Shown: positions 1-8,693 of the stretch, piece after piece
How positions within the stretch are numbered: the stretch's first letter is position 1
How the letters are laid out: each line of letters starts with the position of its first letter
Assembly (NCBI GenBank): GCA_024123915.1
Contig: CP099650.1
Location: 6,572,001-6,636,000, forward strand
DNA length: 64,000 nucleotides
Direction: 5' to 3'
Source of the DNA: Oxalobacteraceae bacterium OTU3CAMAD1
GTDB lineage: Bacteria; Pseudomonadota; Gammaproteobacteria; Burkholderiales; Burkholderiaceae_D
Position numbers and translations under genes: made by a program
The notes under the pieces: generated by a model
Databases searched by the model: none
Told to the model about the DNA's origin: nothing
What the model saw: only the letters and a program-made list of their open reading frames with translations

Positions 1-601
1 TGACCAGCGCGTCCAGGCCGGCCGACAGCTTCTTCGACAGGATGGAGCCGGTGATCATCGCCACCGATTCCACGGTGGCGGTGACATCGCGCACGCCGTA
101 GAAGATCTTGTCCGACGGCGCGAGCGACGACGTCTGGCCGATGATGGCGACGCCGACTTCCTTGACGACTTTGCGGAACAGGGTGTTGTCCGGGACCGTG
201 GTGTAGCCGGGGATCGAATCGAACTTGTCCAGCGTGCCGCCGGTGTGGCCCAGGCCACGGCCGGAAATCATCGGCACGAAGCCGCCGCACGCGGCGATCA
301 TGGGGCCGAGCAGCAGCGAGACGACATCGCCGACGCCGCCGGTCGAATGCTTGTCGACCACGGGACCCGGCAGGTCCAGCGAGCGCCAGTCCAGCACTTC
401 GCCGGAGTCGCGCATGGCCAGGGTGAAGGCCACGCGTTCGTCCATGGTCATGTCGTTGAAGAACACGGCCATGGCCAGCGCCGCGATCTGACCTTCGGTC
501 ACGCGATTGCTGGTGATGCCACCGACGAAGAACTGGATCTCTTCGGCGCTAAGGACGCCGCCGTCACGCTTTTTGCGTATGATCTCTTGAGGTAAAAACA
601 T
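1..601 (-). CDS. deoA: Thymidine phosphorylase, N-terminal 200 residues (cut by window edge)
   Basis: Thymidine phosphorylase splits thymidine or deoxyuridine with phosphate into the base and 2-deoxyribose-1-phosphate in the cytoplasm. The first 200 codons are visible, read leftward from an ATG at 599-601 with GGAG a few bases upstream. The family signature is present: KHSTGGVGD at residues 84-92 (phosphate site), then [13 protein letters not shown] at 114-126. The gene runs off the left edge, so length and C-terminus are unknown. It is the most distal visible gene of the leftward xapA-deoB-deoC-ALDH-deoA series, separated from the ALDH gene by 227 bp that hold an interspersed repeat. Its product feeds DeoB and then DeoC. 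The pyrimidine phosphorylase family also includes Pdp; the proteobacterial deo context favours DeoA. Confidence 0.93.
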   Translation of the reverse strand, partial: MFLPQEIIRKKRDGGVLSAEEIQFFVGGITSNRVTEGQIAALAMAVFFNDMTMDERVAFTLAMRDSGEVLDWRSLDLPGPVVDKHSTGGVGDVVSLLLGPMIAACGGFVPMISGRGLGHTGGTLDKFDSIPGYTTVPDNTLFRKVVKEVGVAIIGQTSSLAPSDKIFYGVRDVTATVESVAMITGSILSKKLSAGLDALV

Positions 602-654
602 GCGATTCTCCGCGTTGAATATTAGGTATTAAGAAGGATGCCGGCGGCTCACAA

Positions 655-806
655 ATGGCGGATTACGGCGTTCCGCCTAATCCGCCCTACGTGTATCCGC
701 GATACGCGAACGGCGCGTGCCCACATCACGGAACCGCGATCCACGCATGGGACGCGGCCACGCTACGGAGACACGTAGGGCGGATTAGCGAAGCGTAATC
801 CGCCAT
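655..806. repeat. Interspersed palindromic repeat, copy 1 (halves in swapped order)
   Basis: Two repeat arms at 655-693 and 772-806 lie in inverted orientation. In the other full copies the CACGTAGGGCGGATTA ends point outward. Here they point inward and are separated by 78 bp of unrelated sequence. The left arm is the type with a GGCGGAACGCC-like loop and the right arm the type with a GCGAAGC loop. It lies inside the deo operon between the ALDH gene and deoA, where the transcript could fold into a large hairpin. Confidence 0.85.
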
Positions 807-828
807 CCGCGCGCCGTCGGCGGCTCAA

Positions 829-3210
829 TTAAACGCCGTAAGGTATCCAGACATTCTTGACTTGCGAGGCATGCGCCAGCACTGCGCGGCCGCCACTTTG
901 GGCCGTACTATACCAGTCGCGCCCCTTGGCGCCGCCGACCCAGGTGCGCTTCAGCGAACCGGCAGACAGACGCTCCACCTCGGCGCAACCCTCGGCCGAA
1001 CCGTCGTGACGCCACACCGCGTCGATATCCGAATGCGTCGCCAACGTACGCGCCAACTCGTCGGCCGAACCGGTGACGATATTGATCACGCCATCCGGCA
1101 GATCCGACGTATCGAGCACCTGGTACAAATCGGTGGCCGACAGCGGATGCGCTTCCGACGGCACCACCACCACGCGGTTACCCAGCGCGATCGCAGGCGC
1201 CACCAGCGAAATGAAGCCCAACAAAGGCGCCTCGTTCGGGCAGACGATGCCGATCACGCCAACCGGCTCGTGCAACGCCACGGTCACGCCGTGCATCGGC
1301 GGCTGGTGCGCCAGACCGTCGTACTTGTCGGCCCATGCCGCGTAGTAGAACAGACGCTCGATCGACGCTTGAACTTCCTTCTCGGCGTTCTTGGTGCCGG
1401 TCATCGCGGCGATACGCGCGGCGAATTCCTCGCCGCGCGCGGCCAGGTTCTCGGCGATGTAGTACAGCACCTGCGCGCGGTTGTGCGACGTCGCTTTCGC
1501 CCAGCCCCCCGCCTTGTGCGCCGCTTCCACCGCGTTGCGGATGTCCTTGCGACTGCCCTCGCCCACTTCGGCGATGAAGGCGCCGTCGGCGCCGTGCACC
1601 GGACGGCTATAGGCGCCGTCAGGGCGCGCCTGCTTGCCGCCGATGTACATTTTGGCGGTGCGGTCGATGGCGAATGCACCTGCGGCCGGCGATGCCGCCT
1701 TGGCCTTTTGCTTGGTTTCCACCAGCGGCGCCGCCGGACGCGCATCTTCGGACAGCGCGGTCATGTACTCGTACATGCCTTCGCGGCCGCCCTCGCGGCC
1801 GAAACCCGATTCGCGGTAGCCGCCAAAGCCGCAAGCGGCGTCGAACTGGTTGGCGGTGTTAATCCACACCACGCCGGCCTTGATCTGCGGCGCGACATCC
1901 AGCGCCAGCGAGATGTTCTCGGTCCACACGCAGGCGGCCAGGCCGTAGACAGTGTTGTTCGCCAGTTGCACGGCTTCCGGCGGAGTGCGGAAGCTCATCG
2001 CCACCAGCACGGGGCCGAAGATCTCGGCCTGCGCCACGGCGGCGGAGGTCGACGCACCGGTGATCAGGGTCGGCGGATACCACGAACCGTTGGCCGGGAT
2101 CTCGCATGCAGGCTGGTACACGTCGCAACCTTCGGCACGGGCCGCTTCCACCAGGCCGGCGATACGTTGCTGCTGCACCGGATCGACCAGCGCGCCGATG
2201 TCGATCGACTTGTCCAGCGGCGAACCGAGGGTCAGCTTGTCCATGCGGGCGCGCAGCTTGGCGAGGAATTTGTCCTGCACCGATTCCTGCACCAGCAGGC
2301 GCGAACCGGCGCAGCAAACCTGCCCCTGGTTGAACCAGATCGAATCGACCAGGCCCTCGACGGCGGCGTCCAGATCGGCGTCGTCGAAGACGATGAACGG
2401 CGACTTGCCGCCCAGTTCCAGCGACAGCTTCTTGCCGCTGCCGGCGGTGGCCACGCGGATCAAACGACCTACTTCGGTCGAACCGGTGAAGGCGATCTTG
2501 TCGATGCCCGCATGGTTGACGATGGCCTCGCCCACGCGGCCATCGCCGGTGACGATGTTGACCACGCCGGCAGGCACGCCGGCCTGCACGCAGATCTCGG
2601 CGAACAGCATCGCCGTCAGCGACGTGAACTCGGCCGGTTTGAAGACGATGGTGTTACCGGCGGCCATGGCCGGGGCGATTTTCCACGACAGCATCAGCAG
2701 CGGGAAATTCCACGGCACGATCTGGCCGACCACGCCAACGGCGCGGTAGTCGGCGAATTCCTCGGCCTGCAGCTGCGCCCAGCCGGCGTGATAGTAGAAG
2801 TGGCGCGCGGCCAGCGGCAGGTCGACATCGCGCGTTTCGCGGATGGTCTTGCCGTTGTCCAGCGTCTCGAGCACCGCGAACAGGCGCGCATGCTTTTGCA
2901 GCAGGCGCGCCAGCGAGTACATCACCTTTGCGCGGCCGTGGCCACCCAATGCCTGCCAGCCCGGCTGCGCGCGGCGCGCCGCTTCGACGGCGCGATCGAC
3001 GTCGGCGCCGGTCGCCTGCGTCAGGTCGGCCAGCTTGCCGGCATCGGCCGGATTGGTCGAGGCGAACAGTTCACCCGGCTCGCTCCACGCGTTGTCGATG
3101 AACAGACCGAAGGTGCGGCCGTGCTGCTCCAGCCACGCTTGCGCTTCTTTTTGGCTTTCGGGTGCTGGGCCGTATTCCATGGTATTCAGGATCTCTTTAA
3201 TAGATGGCAT
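829..3210 (-). CDS. ALDH16-type tandem aldehyde dehydrogenase
   Basis: The 793-residue protein has one complete aldehyde dehydrogenase domain (about 35-485) and a second, degenerate ALDH-like domain (about 510-793). The first domain carries the general base Glu265 in LSLELGG and the catalytic Cys299 in FNQGQVCCAGSR. The second has no recognisable catalytic Cys loop and is shorter. This is the ALDH16 layout. Between deoC and deoA the likely job is oxidation of acetaldehyde released by DeoC, NAD-linked and probably to acetate; CoA-acylating activity is not expected of this family. The substrate is an inference from context. The start ATG at 3208-3210 lies 13 bp after the deoC stop, consistent with one transcript. 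Confidence 0.88.
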   Translation of the reverse strand: MPSIKEILNTMEYGPAPESQKEAQAWLEQHGRTFGLFIDNAWSEPGELFASTNPADAGKLADLTQATGADVDRAVEAARRAQPGWQALGGHGRAKVMYSLARLLQKHARLFAVLETLDNGKTIRETRDVDLPLAARHFYYHAGWAQLQAEEFADYRAVGVVGQIVPWNFPLLMLSWKIAPAMAAGNTIVFKPAEFTSLTAMLFAEICVQAGVPAGVVNIVTGDGRVGEAIVNHAGIDKIAFTGSTEVGRLIRVATAGSGKKLSLELGGKSPFIVFDDADLDAAVEGLVDSIWFNQGQVCCAGSRLLVQESVQDKFLAKLRARMDKLTLGSPLDKSIDIGALVDPVQQQRIAGLVEAARAEGCDVYQPACEIPANGSWYPPTLITGASTSAAVAQAEIFGPVLVAMSFRTPPEAVQLANNTVYGLAACVWTENISLALDVAPQIKAGVVWINTANQFDAACGFGGYRESGFGREGGREGMYEYMTALSEDARPAAPLVETKQKAKAASPAAGAFAIDRTAKMYIGGKQARPDGAYSRPVHGADGAFIAEVGEGSRKDIRNAVEAAHKAGGWAKATSHNRAQVLYYIAENLAARGEEFAARIAAMTGTKNAEKEVQASIERLFYYAAWADKYDGLAHQPPMHGVTVALHEPVGVIGIVCPNEAPLLGFISLVAPAIALGNRVVVVPSEAHPLSATDLYQVLDTSDLPDGVINIVTGSADELARTLATHSDIDAVWRHDGSAEGCAEVERLSAGSLKRTWVGGAKGRDWYSTAQSGGRAVLAHASQVKNVWIPYGV

Positions 3211-3223
3211 GACGTGGTCCGTA

Positions 3224-4186
3224 TTAAGGTTGTGCGTGGCGATGAGCGGCCGAGTAGTTCCCGGTCACGTAGTGCTCAAGCTGACGCTCGATGTCGGTCA
3301 GCAGGCTGGATGCGCCGATGCGGAACAGGTGCGGCTCCAGCCACTCGTTGCCCAGCTCCTCCTTCATCAGGGTCAGGTACTGCAGCGCGGCCTTGGCCGT
3401 GCCGACGCCGCCCGCAGGCTTGTAGCCGATCTTGAAACCGGTCTGCTCGTGGTAGTCGCGGATCGCGCGCACCATCGTCAGCGAGACGGGAATCGTCGCG
3501 TTGACCGGCTCCTTGCCGGTCGAGGTCTTGATGAAGTCCGCGCCGGCCATCATGCAGACCCACGACGCCTTGGCCACGTTTTCCAGGGTGACCAGTTCAC
3601 CGGTCGCCAGGATGGCCTTGACGTGCGCTTCGCCGCAAGCCTGGCGGTAAGCCACCATCTCGTCGTACAGCGCCTGCCAGTTACCCGTCAACACATGCTG
3701 GCGGGTGATGACGATATCGATCTCGCTGGCGCCGGCGGCAACCGACAATTCGATCTCGCGCACCTTGGTTTCCATGCTGGTCAAGCCGGCCGGGAAGCCG
3801 GTCGACACGGCGGCGATCGGCAGGCGGCCTTGCAGCACCTGCACCGCCGGCTTGATCATCTCGTGGTACACGCAGACGGCGCCGGTGGCCAGCTTGACGT
3901 CCTGCAGGCCAAGGGCCTCGACCAGGTCCGCGCGGAGCGGACGCATGGCCTTCATGCACAGGCGCTCGACGCGGCCTGGGGTGTCGTCGCCGGACAAGGT
4001 GGTCAGGTCGATCAGGCCGATGGCCTTGACCAGCCACGCGGCCTGATATTCCTTCTTGACCGTGCGGCGGTTGGCCAGGCTGGCGGCGCGGCGGTCGGCC
4101 GCGCTCTTGTTGATGTGGATATGGTTGATCCAGCCCAGGTCCAGCGGGACCGCTTCGTTACGTTTGAAATCAGTAATTACGCTCAT
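3224..4186 (-). CDS. deoC: Deoxyribose-phosphate aldolase, long (DERA-like) form
   Basis: The enzyme cleaves 2-deoxyribose-5-phosphate into glyceraldehyde-3-phosphate and acetaldehyde. The 320-residue product is about 60 residues longer than E. coli DeoC and resembles animal DERA through most of its length, for example LTTLSGDDT near residue 60 and RIGASSLLTDIE near 290. The Schiff-base lysine is Lys220 in FIKTSTGK, the second active-site lysine Lys256 in YKPAGG, and the acid Asp157 in EIDIVI. The ATG at 4184-4186 overlaps the deoB stop by four bases (ATGA), so translation is probably coupled. A longer open frame continues upstream, but it lies within deoB and lacks family similarity. Confidence 0.95.
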   Translation of the reverse strand: MSVITDFKRNEAVPLDLGWINHIHINKSAADRRAASLANRRTVKKEYQAAWLVKAIGLIDLTTLSGDDTPGRVERLCMKAMRPLRADLVEALGLQDVKLATGAVCVYHEMIKPAVQVLQGRLPIAAVSTGFPAGLTSMETKVREIELSVAAGASEIDIVITRQHVLTGNWQALYDEMVAYRQACGEAHVKAILATGELVTLENVAKASWVCMMAGADFIKTSTGKEPVNATIPVSLTMVRAIRDYHEQTGFKIGYKPAGGVGTAKAALQYLTLMKEELGNEWLEPHLFRIGASSLLTDIERQLEHYVTGNYSAAHRHAQP

Positions 4187-5376
4187 AACAGATTGCTTCC
4201 GTGGGAAAGTGGTTTCACGCCGAGGTGGTGGGCCAGGGTCTGGCCGATGTCGGAGAAGGTTTCGGAGATAGGCAGCTGTTGCGCCTTCACGCCCGGACCG
4301 AAGAAGATCATCGGAATATGCTCGCGGGTGTGGTCGGAGCCCGGCCAGGTCGGATCGCAGCCATGGTCGGCGGTGATCACCACCAGGTCGCCCTCTTTCA
4401 ACTGGGCGATGAACTCGGGCAGGCGCGCGTCCATCTCGTGCAGCGCGTTCGAGTAGCCGGTGACGTCGCGGCGGTGGCCGAAGGCCTGGTCGAAGTCGAC
4501 GAAGTTCACGAACGTCAGCGACTTGTCGCCTGCTTCCTTTTCCACCTTCATCAGCGCGTCGAACAGCGCCATGTTGTCCTTGCCCTTGACCAGGCGCGAG
4601 ACACCCTGGGTGGCGAAGATGTCGCTGATCTTGCCGAGGGCGATGACTTCGCCGCCATCGTTCTTCACGTGGTCCAGCAAGGTGGGCGCCGGCGGCGCGA
4701 CGGCGTAGTCGTGACGGTTGGTGGTACGGGTGTAGTTGCCGTTGGCGCCCGTGAACGGACGCGCGATCACGCGGCCGATGTTGTACGGCTCGACCAGTTT
4801 GAAGGCGATCTCGCACACTTCGTACAGGCGCTCCAGGCCGAACGACTCCTCGTGCGCGGCGATCTGCAGCACCGAGTCGGCCGAGGTGTAGATAATCAGC
4901 TTGCCAGTGGCGACATGTTCATCACCATGCTTGTTGATGATTTCCGTGCCGGAGGCGTGGCAGTCGCCCAGGAAGCCCGGCACGCCGGTCAGCTCCTGCA
5001 GCTTGCTGGTCAACTCGGCCGGGAACGACGGCACCGTCTTCGGGAAGTAGCCCCAGTCGAATTCCACCGGCACGCCGGCGATTTCCCAGTGGCCGGACTG
5101 CGTGTCCTTGCCGGTCGAGCGCTCGCGCGCGGCGCCGTAGGCGGCGGTGAAGCCGTCGCGCTGCGAGAAGCCCTCGGCCCATTCGCCGCTGGCGGCATGG
5201 GCGGCGGCGGCCAGGCCCAGTTTTTCCATCGTCGGCAGCGACATCGGCTTGCCGGTCTTGGCGGCCCAGGCGGCGATGTGGCCGAACGTGTTGGCGCCAA
5301 CGTCGTTGTATTTGGCTGCGTCGGGCGTGGCGCCCAGACCGAAGGAGTCCAGCAGCAGGATAAATGCGCGTTTCAT
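4183..5376 (-). CDS. deoB: Phosphopentomutase
   Basis: This enzyme interconverts (deoxy)ribose-1-phosphate and (deoxy)ribose-5-phosphate, linking the nucleoside phosphorylases to DeoC. The 397-residue length is close to E. coli DeoB (407). Alkaline-phosphatase-superfamily metal-site segments are visible: Asp10 in LLLDSFGLG, GKDTQSGHWE in the middle, and TADHGCDPT followed by SDHTREH near the C-terminus. A good ribosome site (GGAGCTCTCA before ATG) precedes the start. It is the second gene of the operon, 99 bp after xapA, with a perfect hairpin in that gap, and it overlaps deoC by four bases. Confidence 0.96.
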   Translation of the reverse strand: MKRAFILLLDSFGLGATPDAAKYNDVGANTFGHIAAWAAKTGKPMSLPTMEKLGLAAAAHAASGEWAEGFSQRDGFTAAYGAARERSTGKDTQSGHWEIAGVPVEFDWGYFPKTVPSFPAELTSKLQELTGVPGFLGDCHASGTEIINKHGDEHVATGKLIIYTSADSVLQIAAHEESFGLERLYEVCEIAFKLVEPYNIGRVIARPFTGANGNYTRTTNRHDYAVAPPAPTLLDHVKNDGGEVIALGKISDIFATQGVSRLVKGKDNMALFDALMKVEKEAGDKSLTFVNFVDFDQAFGHRRDVTGYSNALHEMDARLPEFIAQLKEGDLVVITADHGCDPTWPGSDHTREHIPMIFFGPGVKAQQLPISETFSDIGQTLAHHLGVKPLSHGSNLL

Positions 5377-5436
5377 TGAGAGCTCCTAGAAAGCAAAAAG
5401 TGCGGATCTCAAAAGCGAAACCCGCACTGCAAATCT

Positions 5437-5463
5437 GGGGTCGTACCCAACGGGTACGACCCC
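5437..5463. terminator. Perfect GGGGTCGTACCC hairpin inside the deo operon
   Basis: Twelve-base arms (5437-5448 and 5452-5463) pair perfectly around an AAC loop. No U-run follows on either strand. It sits between xapA and deoB, so it may protect or attenuate the transcript rather than end it. The same palindrome with 13-base arms occurs at 42272-42299, so this is a small repeat family. Confidence 0.6.
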
Positions 5464-5475
5464 GCACTACCGGGT

Positions 5476-6315
5476 TTATGCCTGCGGTGTTTTGGCCACG
5501 TTGGCCAGGAAGCCGAGGATGACTTCAATCAGCGACGTCGCGGCGATGGCCGCGTACTTCAAGGTCTGCTCGTGCGACAGCGGGAACGGCGACAGGCCTT
5601 CGGCCAGGTTGGTGATGGCGGACACGCCGACCACTTTCAGGCCGCAATGACGGGCCGAGACCACCTCCGGCACCACCGACATGCCGACGACGTCGGCGCC
5701 CAGCGTCTTGAAGGCGCGGATTTCGGCCGGGGTCTCGAAGTTCGGGCCGGCGTAGGCGATGTACACGCCTTCGTGCAAGGTGACCTTCTTCTCTTCGGCG
5801 GAAGCCTTCAGCAGCGCGCGCAGGTCGGCGTCGTAGGCGTTGGCCATGCTGAAGAAGCGCGGACCGAAACGCTCGTCGTTGGGACCCATCATCGGCGTGC
5901 CGGGCATGAAGTTGATATGGTCGGTCAGCGCGACCAGCGCGCCCGCGTCGACTTCGGTGCGCAGCGAACCGGCGGCGTTGGTCACGAACAGCATCTCGCA
6001 GCCCAGCAGCTTCATGGTGCGCACGGCGCTGGTCATCACGCCCAAGCCATAGCCCTCGTAGACGTGGCCACGGCCCTTCATGCACACCACCGCCACGCCG
6101 GACAAGGTGCCGATCACCAGTTCACCGGCGTGACCGTGCACGGTGCTGATCGGGAAGCCCGGCAGTTCGTTGAAGCTGATGGTGACCGCGTCGGTCATCT
6201 GCTCGGCCAGCACGCCCAGGCCGGAACCCAGGATCATGGCGACGCGCGGCTTGAAATCCGCAGGAATGCGCGCGCGGATGATTTCGGCGGCCTGGAATGG
6301 GGAATTATTAGACAT
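5476..6315 (-). CDS. xapA: Purine nucleoside phosphorylase II (xanthosine/inosine/guanosine phosphorylase)
   Basis: The enzyme phosphorolyses purine nucleosides to the base and (deoxy)ribose-1-phosphate. The 279-residue protein follows E. coli XapA closely from end to end: RVAMILGSGLG near residue 24, FPISTVHGHAGELV, VCMKGRGHVYEG, LFVTNAAGSLR, MPGTPMMGPND and GMSVVPEVVSARHCGLKVV. It belongs to the trimeric PNP family, not the hexameric DeoD family. The start is supported by AGAGGA upstream. As first gene of the leftward operon it sets the entry for purine nucleosides, with xanthosine as a possible additional substrate. Its 256-bp upstream region is shared with the divergent psuK. Confidence 0.93.
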   Translation of the reverse strand: MSNNSPFQAAEIIRARIPADFKPRVAMILGSGLGVLAEQMTDAVTISFNELPGFPISTVHGHAGELVIGTLSGVAVVCMKGRGHVYEGYGLGVMTSAVRTMKLLGCEMLFVTNAAGSLRTEVDAGALVALTDHINFMPGTPMMGPNDERFGPRFFSMANAYDADLRALLKASAEEKKVTLHEGVYIAYAGPNFETPAEIRAFKTLGADVVGMSVVPEVVSARHCGLKVVGVSAITNLAEGLSPFPLSHEQTLKYAAIAATSLIEVILGFLANVAKTPQA

Positions 6316-6488
6316 GGTTATCCTCTGTTTTTATAGATGACGCGCTGCGGGCCGTGGGTTGGCCGATTGAAGTTTTACTGCGGATACTGACACTATGCAT
6401 CATTCCCTATATGTATGGCAAATACCATTTTTCTTCCGGATTTATACATAAACCCTATAAATCGGCGGTATTATTCATGCGGATGAAC

Positions 6489-6545
6489 TGAGCCGGCCCG
6501 GCCTGCCGCCGGCTCATTGACCGCTAACAAACAAATGTCTATTAT
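6489..6545 (+). promoter_or_regulatory. Sigma-70 promoter of psuK with adjacent inverted repeat
   Basis: TTGACC at 6517-6522, a 17-base spacer and TATTAT at 6540-6545 make a near-consensus promoter. A perfect 9-bp inverted repeat (TGAGCCGGC at 6489-6497, GCCGGCTCA at 6508-6516) ends directly at the -35 box and could be an operator. ACAAATGT occurs twice (6531-6538 and 6551-6558), overlapping and following the promoter. The rest of the 6316-6571 spacer is AT-rich and must contain the leftward xapA promoter, which I cannot place with confidence. Confidence 0.65.
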
Positions 6546-6571
6546 AAAGGACAAATGTTTTAAGGCCGACC

Positions 6572-7741
6572 GTGAACGATATTTCTAAAAAAGAACAGCT
6601 CTACGAGCTGATCCGCGCCAACCCCTTCATCTCCCAGCAGGACCTGGCGGTCGGCCTGCGCCTGTCGCGCTCGGCCGTGGCCGGCCATATCGCCAGCCTG
6701 ATCCGCGAGCGCCGGCTGCTGGGCCGCGCCTACGTGCTGCCCGACAAGCGCCCCGTGCTATGCATCGGCGCAGCCAACCTCGACCGCAAGCTGCGCAGCA
6801 TCGCCGCCATGCAGCTGGGGACCTCCAACCCGGCCACCGCCGAGGAAGTCTACGGCGGCGTGGCCCGCAACATCGCCGAGAACCTGGCGCGCCTGAATTT
6901 GCCGACCGCGCTGCTGACCGCGCTGGGCGACGACGGCGCCGGCCGCGCGCTGCGCGAGCACGCGGAAAACGCCGGCATCGACATACGCGGCTCGCTGAAC
7001 CTGGCCGACACCGCCACCGGCACCTACACCGCCATCCTCGACGAGCGCGGCGAAATGGTCGTGGCGCTGGCCGACATGGCGCTGTACGACCGCATGACAC
7101 CGGACTTCCTGGCCAACCGGCTGCCGCAGCGCGCCGCCGCCTCGATGACGGTGGCGGACCTGAACCTGCCGGCCGACAGCGTCAGCGCGCTGCTCGATAG
7201 CGCCCGCGCCGACAACGTGCCGCTGATATTGGTGGCGGTGTCGCAGCCGAAGATGGCCCGCCTGCCGGCGGACCTGACCGGCCTGCGCCTGCTGATACTC
7301 AATCGCGGCGAACTTGAAACGATCGCCGACCGCGCGCTGCCGACCGAGGCCGACGTGCGCCTGGCCTGCCGCGCCGTGCTGGCGCGCGGCGCCAGGGATA
7401 TCATCGTCACCTGCGGCGGCCAGGGCGTGTTCCACACCCGCGACGGCGAGCTGGTATGGCTGGCCGCGCAAGAGGTGGACGTGGTCGACGTCACCGGCGC
7501 CGGCGACGCCTTCTCGGCCGCCGTTTGCTGGTCGCTGTACCAGGGGAGCCAGGACCTGACGCTCGCCTGCCGCCGTGGCCTGAAGGTCGCCGCGATGACG
7601 CTGGAAAGCCACGACACCGTCTCGCCCATGCTGGCCGCCGATATCCTCGACGAGATCCAGGATTTTTATCCGACGCCGACCTCACCTATCCCGCCGATGC
7701 TTTCGAGCTTCGAGCCTCCCCTCTTCCCCCATAAGGACTGA
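6572..7741 (+). CDS. psuK: Pseudouridine kinase with N-terminal winged HTH (HTH-PfkB fusion)
   Basis: The C-terminal PfkB-family sugar kinase domain (about 60-370) would phosphorylate pseudouridine to pseudouridine-5'-phosphate. It has the conserved DVTGAGDAF at 306-314, with Asp312 as catalytic base. The first 55 residues form a winged helix-turn-helix (IRANPFISQQDLAVGLRLSR, then a recognition-helix-like segment). Such HTH-PfkB proteins are known in E. coli as YeiI, so the protein may bind DNA as well. The start codon is GTG; the promoter at 6517-6545 fits it. psuG begins 3 bp after the stop, which identifies the substrate. The C-terminal tail is proline-rich and probably disordered. Confidence 0.85.
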   Translation: MNDISKKEQLYELIRANPFISQQDLAVGLRLSRSAVAGHIASLIRERRLLGRAYVLPDKRPVLCIGAANLDRKLRSIAAMQLGTSNPATAEEVYGGVARNIAENLARLNLPTALLTALGDDGAGRALREHAENAGIDIRGSLNLADTATGTYTAILDERGEMVVALADMALYDRMTPDFLANRLPQRAAASMTVADLNLPADSVSALLDSARADNVPLILVAVSQPKMARLPADLTGLRLLILNRGELETIADRALPTEADVRLACRAVLARGARDIIVTCGGQGVFHTRDGELVWLAAQEVDVVDVTGAGDAFSAAVCWSLYQGSQDLTLACRRGLKVAAMTLESHDTVSPMLAADILDEIQDFYPTPTSPIPPMLSSFEPPLFPHKD

Positions 7742-7744
7742 CCC

Positions 7745-8656
7745 ATGCACCAATTCCTCCTGTTCTCGCCCGAAGTGGCCGCCGCCCGCGCCGCCGGCAA
7801 ACCGATCGTCGCGCTGGAATCGACCATCATCTCGCACGGCATGCCGTATCCGCAAAACGTGCAGATGGCGCGCGAGGTCGAACAGATCATCCGCGACGGC
7901 GGCGCCGTGCCGGCCACCATCGCCGTCATGGACGGCAAAATCTGCATCGGCCTGTCGGAGGAGCAGCTTGAATTGCTGGGCACCTCGCCCGAAGCGATGA
8001 AGGTGAGCCGCCGCGACCTGGCCTACGTGCTGGCGCAATCGAAGCTGGGCGCCACCACCGTGGCGGCGACGATGATCTGCGCGGCGCTGGCGGGCATCCA
8101 GGTGTTCGTCACCGGTGGCATCGGCGGCGTGCACCGGGGCGCGGAAACCAGCTTCGATATTTCGGCCGACCTGCAGGAATTGGCCCGCACCTCGGTGGCG
8201 GTGGTGTGCGCCGGCGTCAAATCCATCCTCGACATCGGCCTGACCCTGGAATACCTGGAGACGCACGGCGTGCCGGTGGTCAGCGTCGGCCAGCGCGGCT
8301 TCCCCGCCTTCTTCACGCGCGAGAGCGGCTTCAACGCCGACTTCCGGCTCGACACCCCGGCCGAGCAGGCGGCCTTCATCCAGACCAAGTGGCAATTGGG
8401 TCTCGCGGGCGGCATCGTCGTCAGCAATCCCGTTCCGGAAGCGGAAGCGATGCCGAAGGCGGAGATCGACGACATCACCCTCCAGGCGCTGGGCGAGGCG
8501 GACGCGCAAGGCGTCGCCGGCAAGAACGTCACGCCGTTCCTGCTCGGCCGCATCAAGCAGCTGACCGAGGGCCGCAGCCTGGCCACCAACATCGCGCTGG
8601 TGAAGAACAATGCCCGCTGCGGCGCAGCGCTGGCCTGCGCCATGCAGTCGCATTAA
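7745..8656 (+). CDS. psuG: Pseudouridine-5'-phosphate glycosidase
   Basis: The enzyme breaks the C-C glycosidic bond of pseudouridine-5'-phosphate, giving uracil and ribose-5-phosphate. The 303-residue product has the family segments [16 protein letters not shown] (Glu25), [23 protein letters not shown], and [18 protein letters not shown], in which Lys159 matches the lysine known to form a covalent intermediate with the sugar. It follows psuK with a 3-bp gap, so the two form a complete route from pseudouridine, a modified nucleoside released from degraded RNA. This fits the nucleoside theme of the surrounding genes. Confidence 0.95.
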   Translation: MHQFLLFSPEVAAARAAGKPIVALESTIISHGMPYPQNVQMAREVEQIIRDGGAVPATIAVMDGKICIGLSEEQLELLGTSPEAMKVSRRDLAYVLAQSKLGATTVAATMICAALAGIQVFVTGGIGGVHRGAETSFDISADLQELARTSVAVVCAGVKSILDIGLTLEYLETHGVPVVSVGQRGFPAFFTRESGFNADFRLDTPAEQAAFIQTKWQLGLAGGIVVSNPVPEAEAMPKAEIDDITLQALGEADAQGVAGKNVTPFLLGRIKQLTEGRSLATNIALVKNNARCGAALACAMQSH

Positions 8657-8693
8657 ACGAGACCCGCCCGAGACCACCGACACCAGGCCCGCC

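Noticed and set aside
862..3435. Very long open frame on the plus strand opposite the ALDH gene (also opposite the large TonB receptor at 27202-30552 and others)
   Set aside because: The translations are rich in His, Arg, Gly and Val, without domains or ribosome sites, and mirror the real gene on the other strand. This is the usual antisense effect of high GC third positions.
3224..4816. A 530-residue form of DeoC with a long N-terminal extension
   Set aside because: The extension lies wholly within deoB in another frame, has no family similarity, and the ATG at 4184-4186 gives the conserved start and a coupled overlap.
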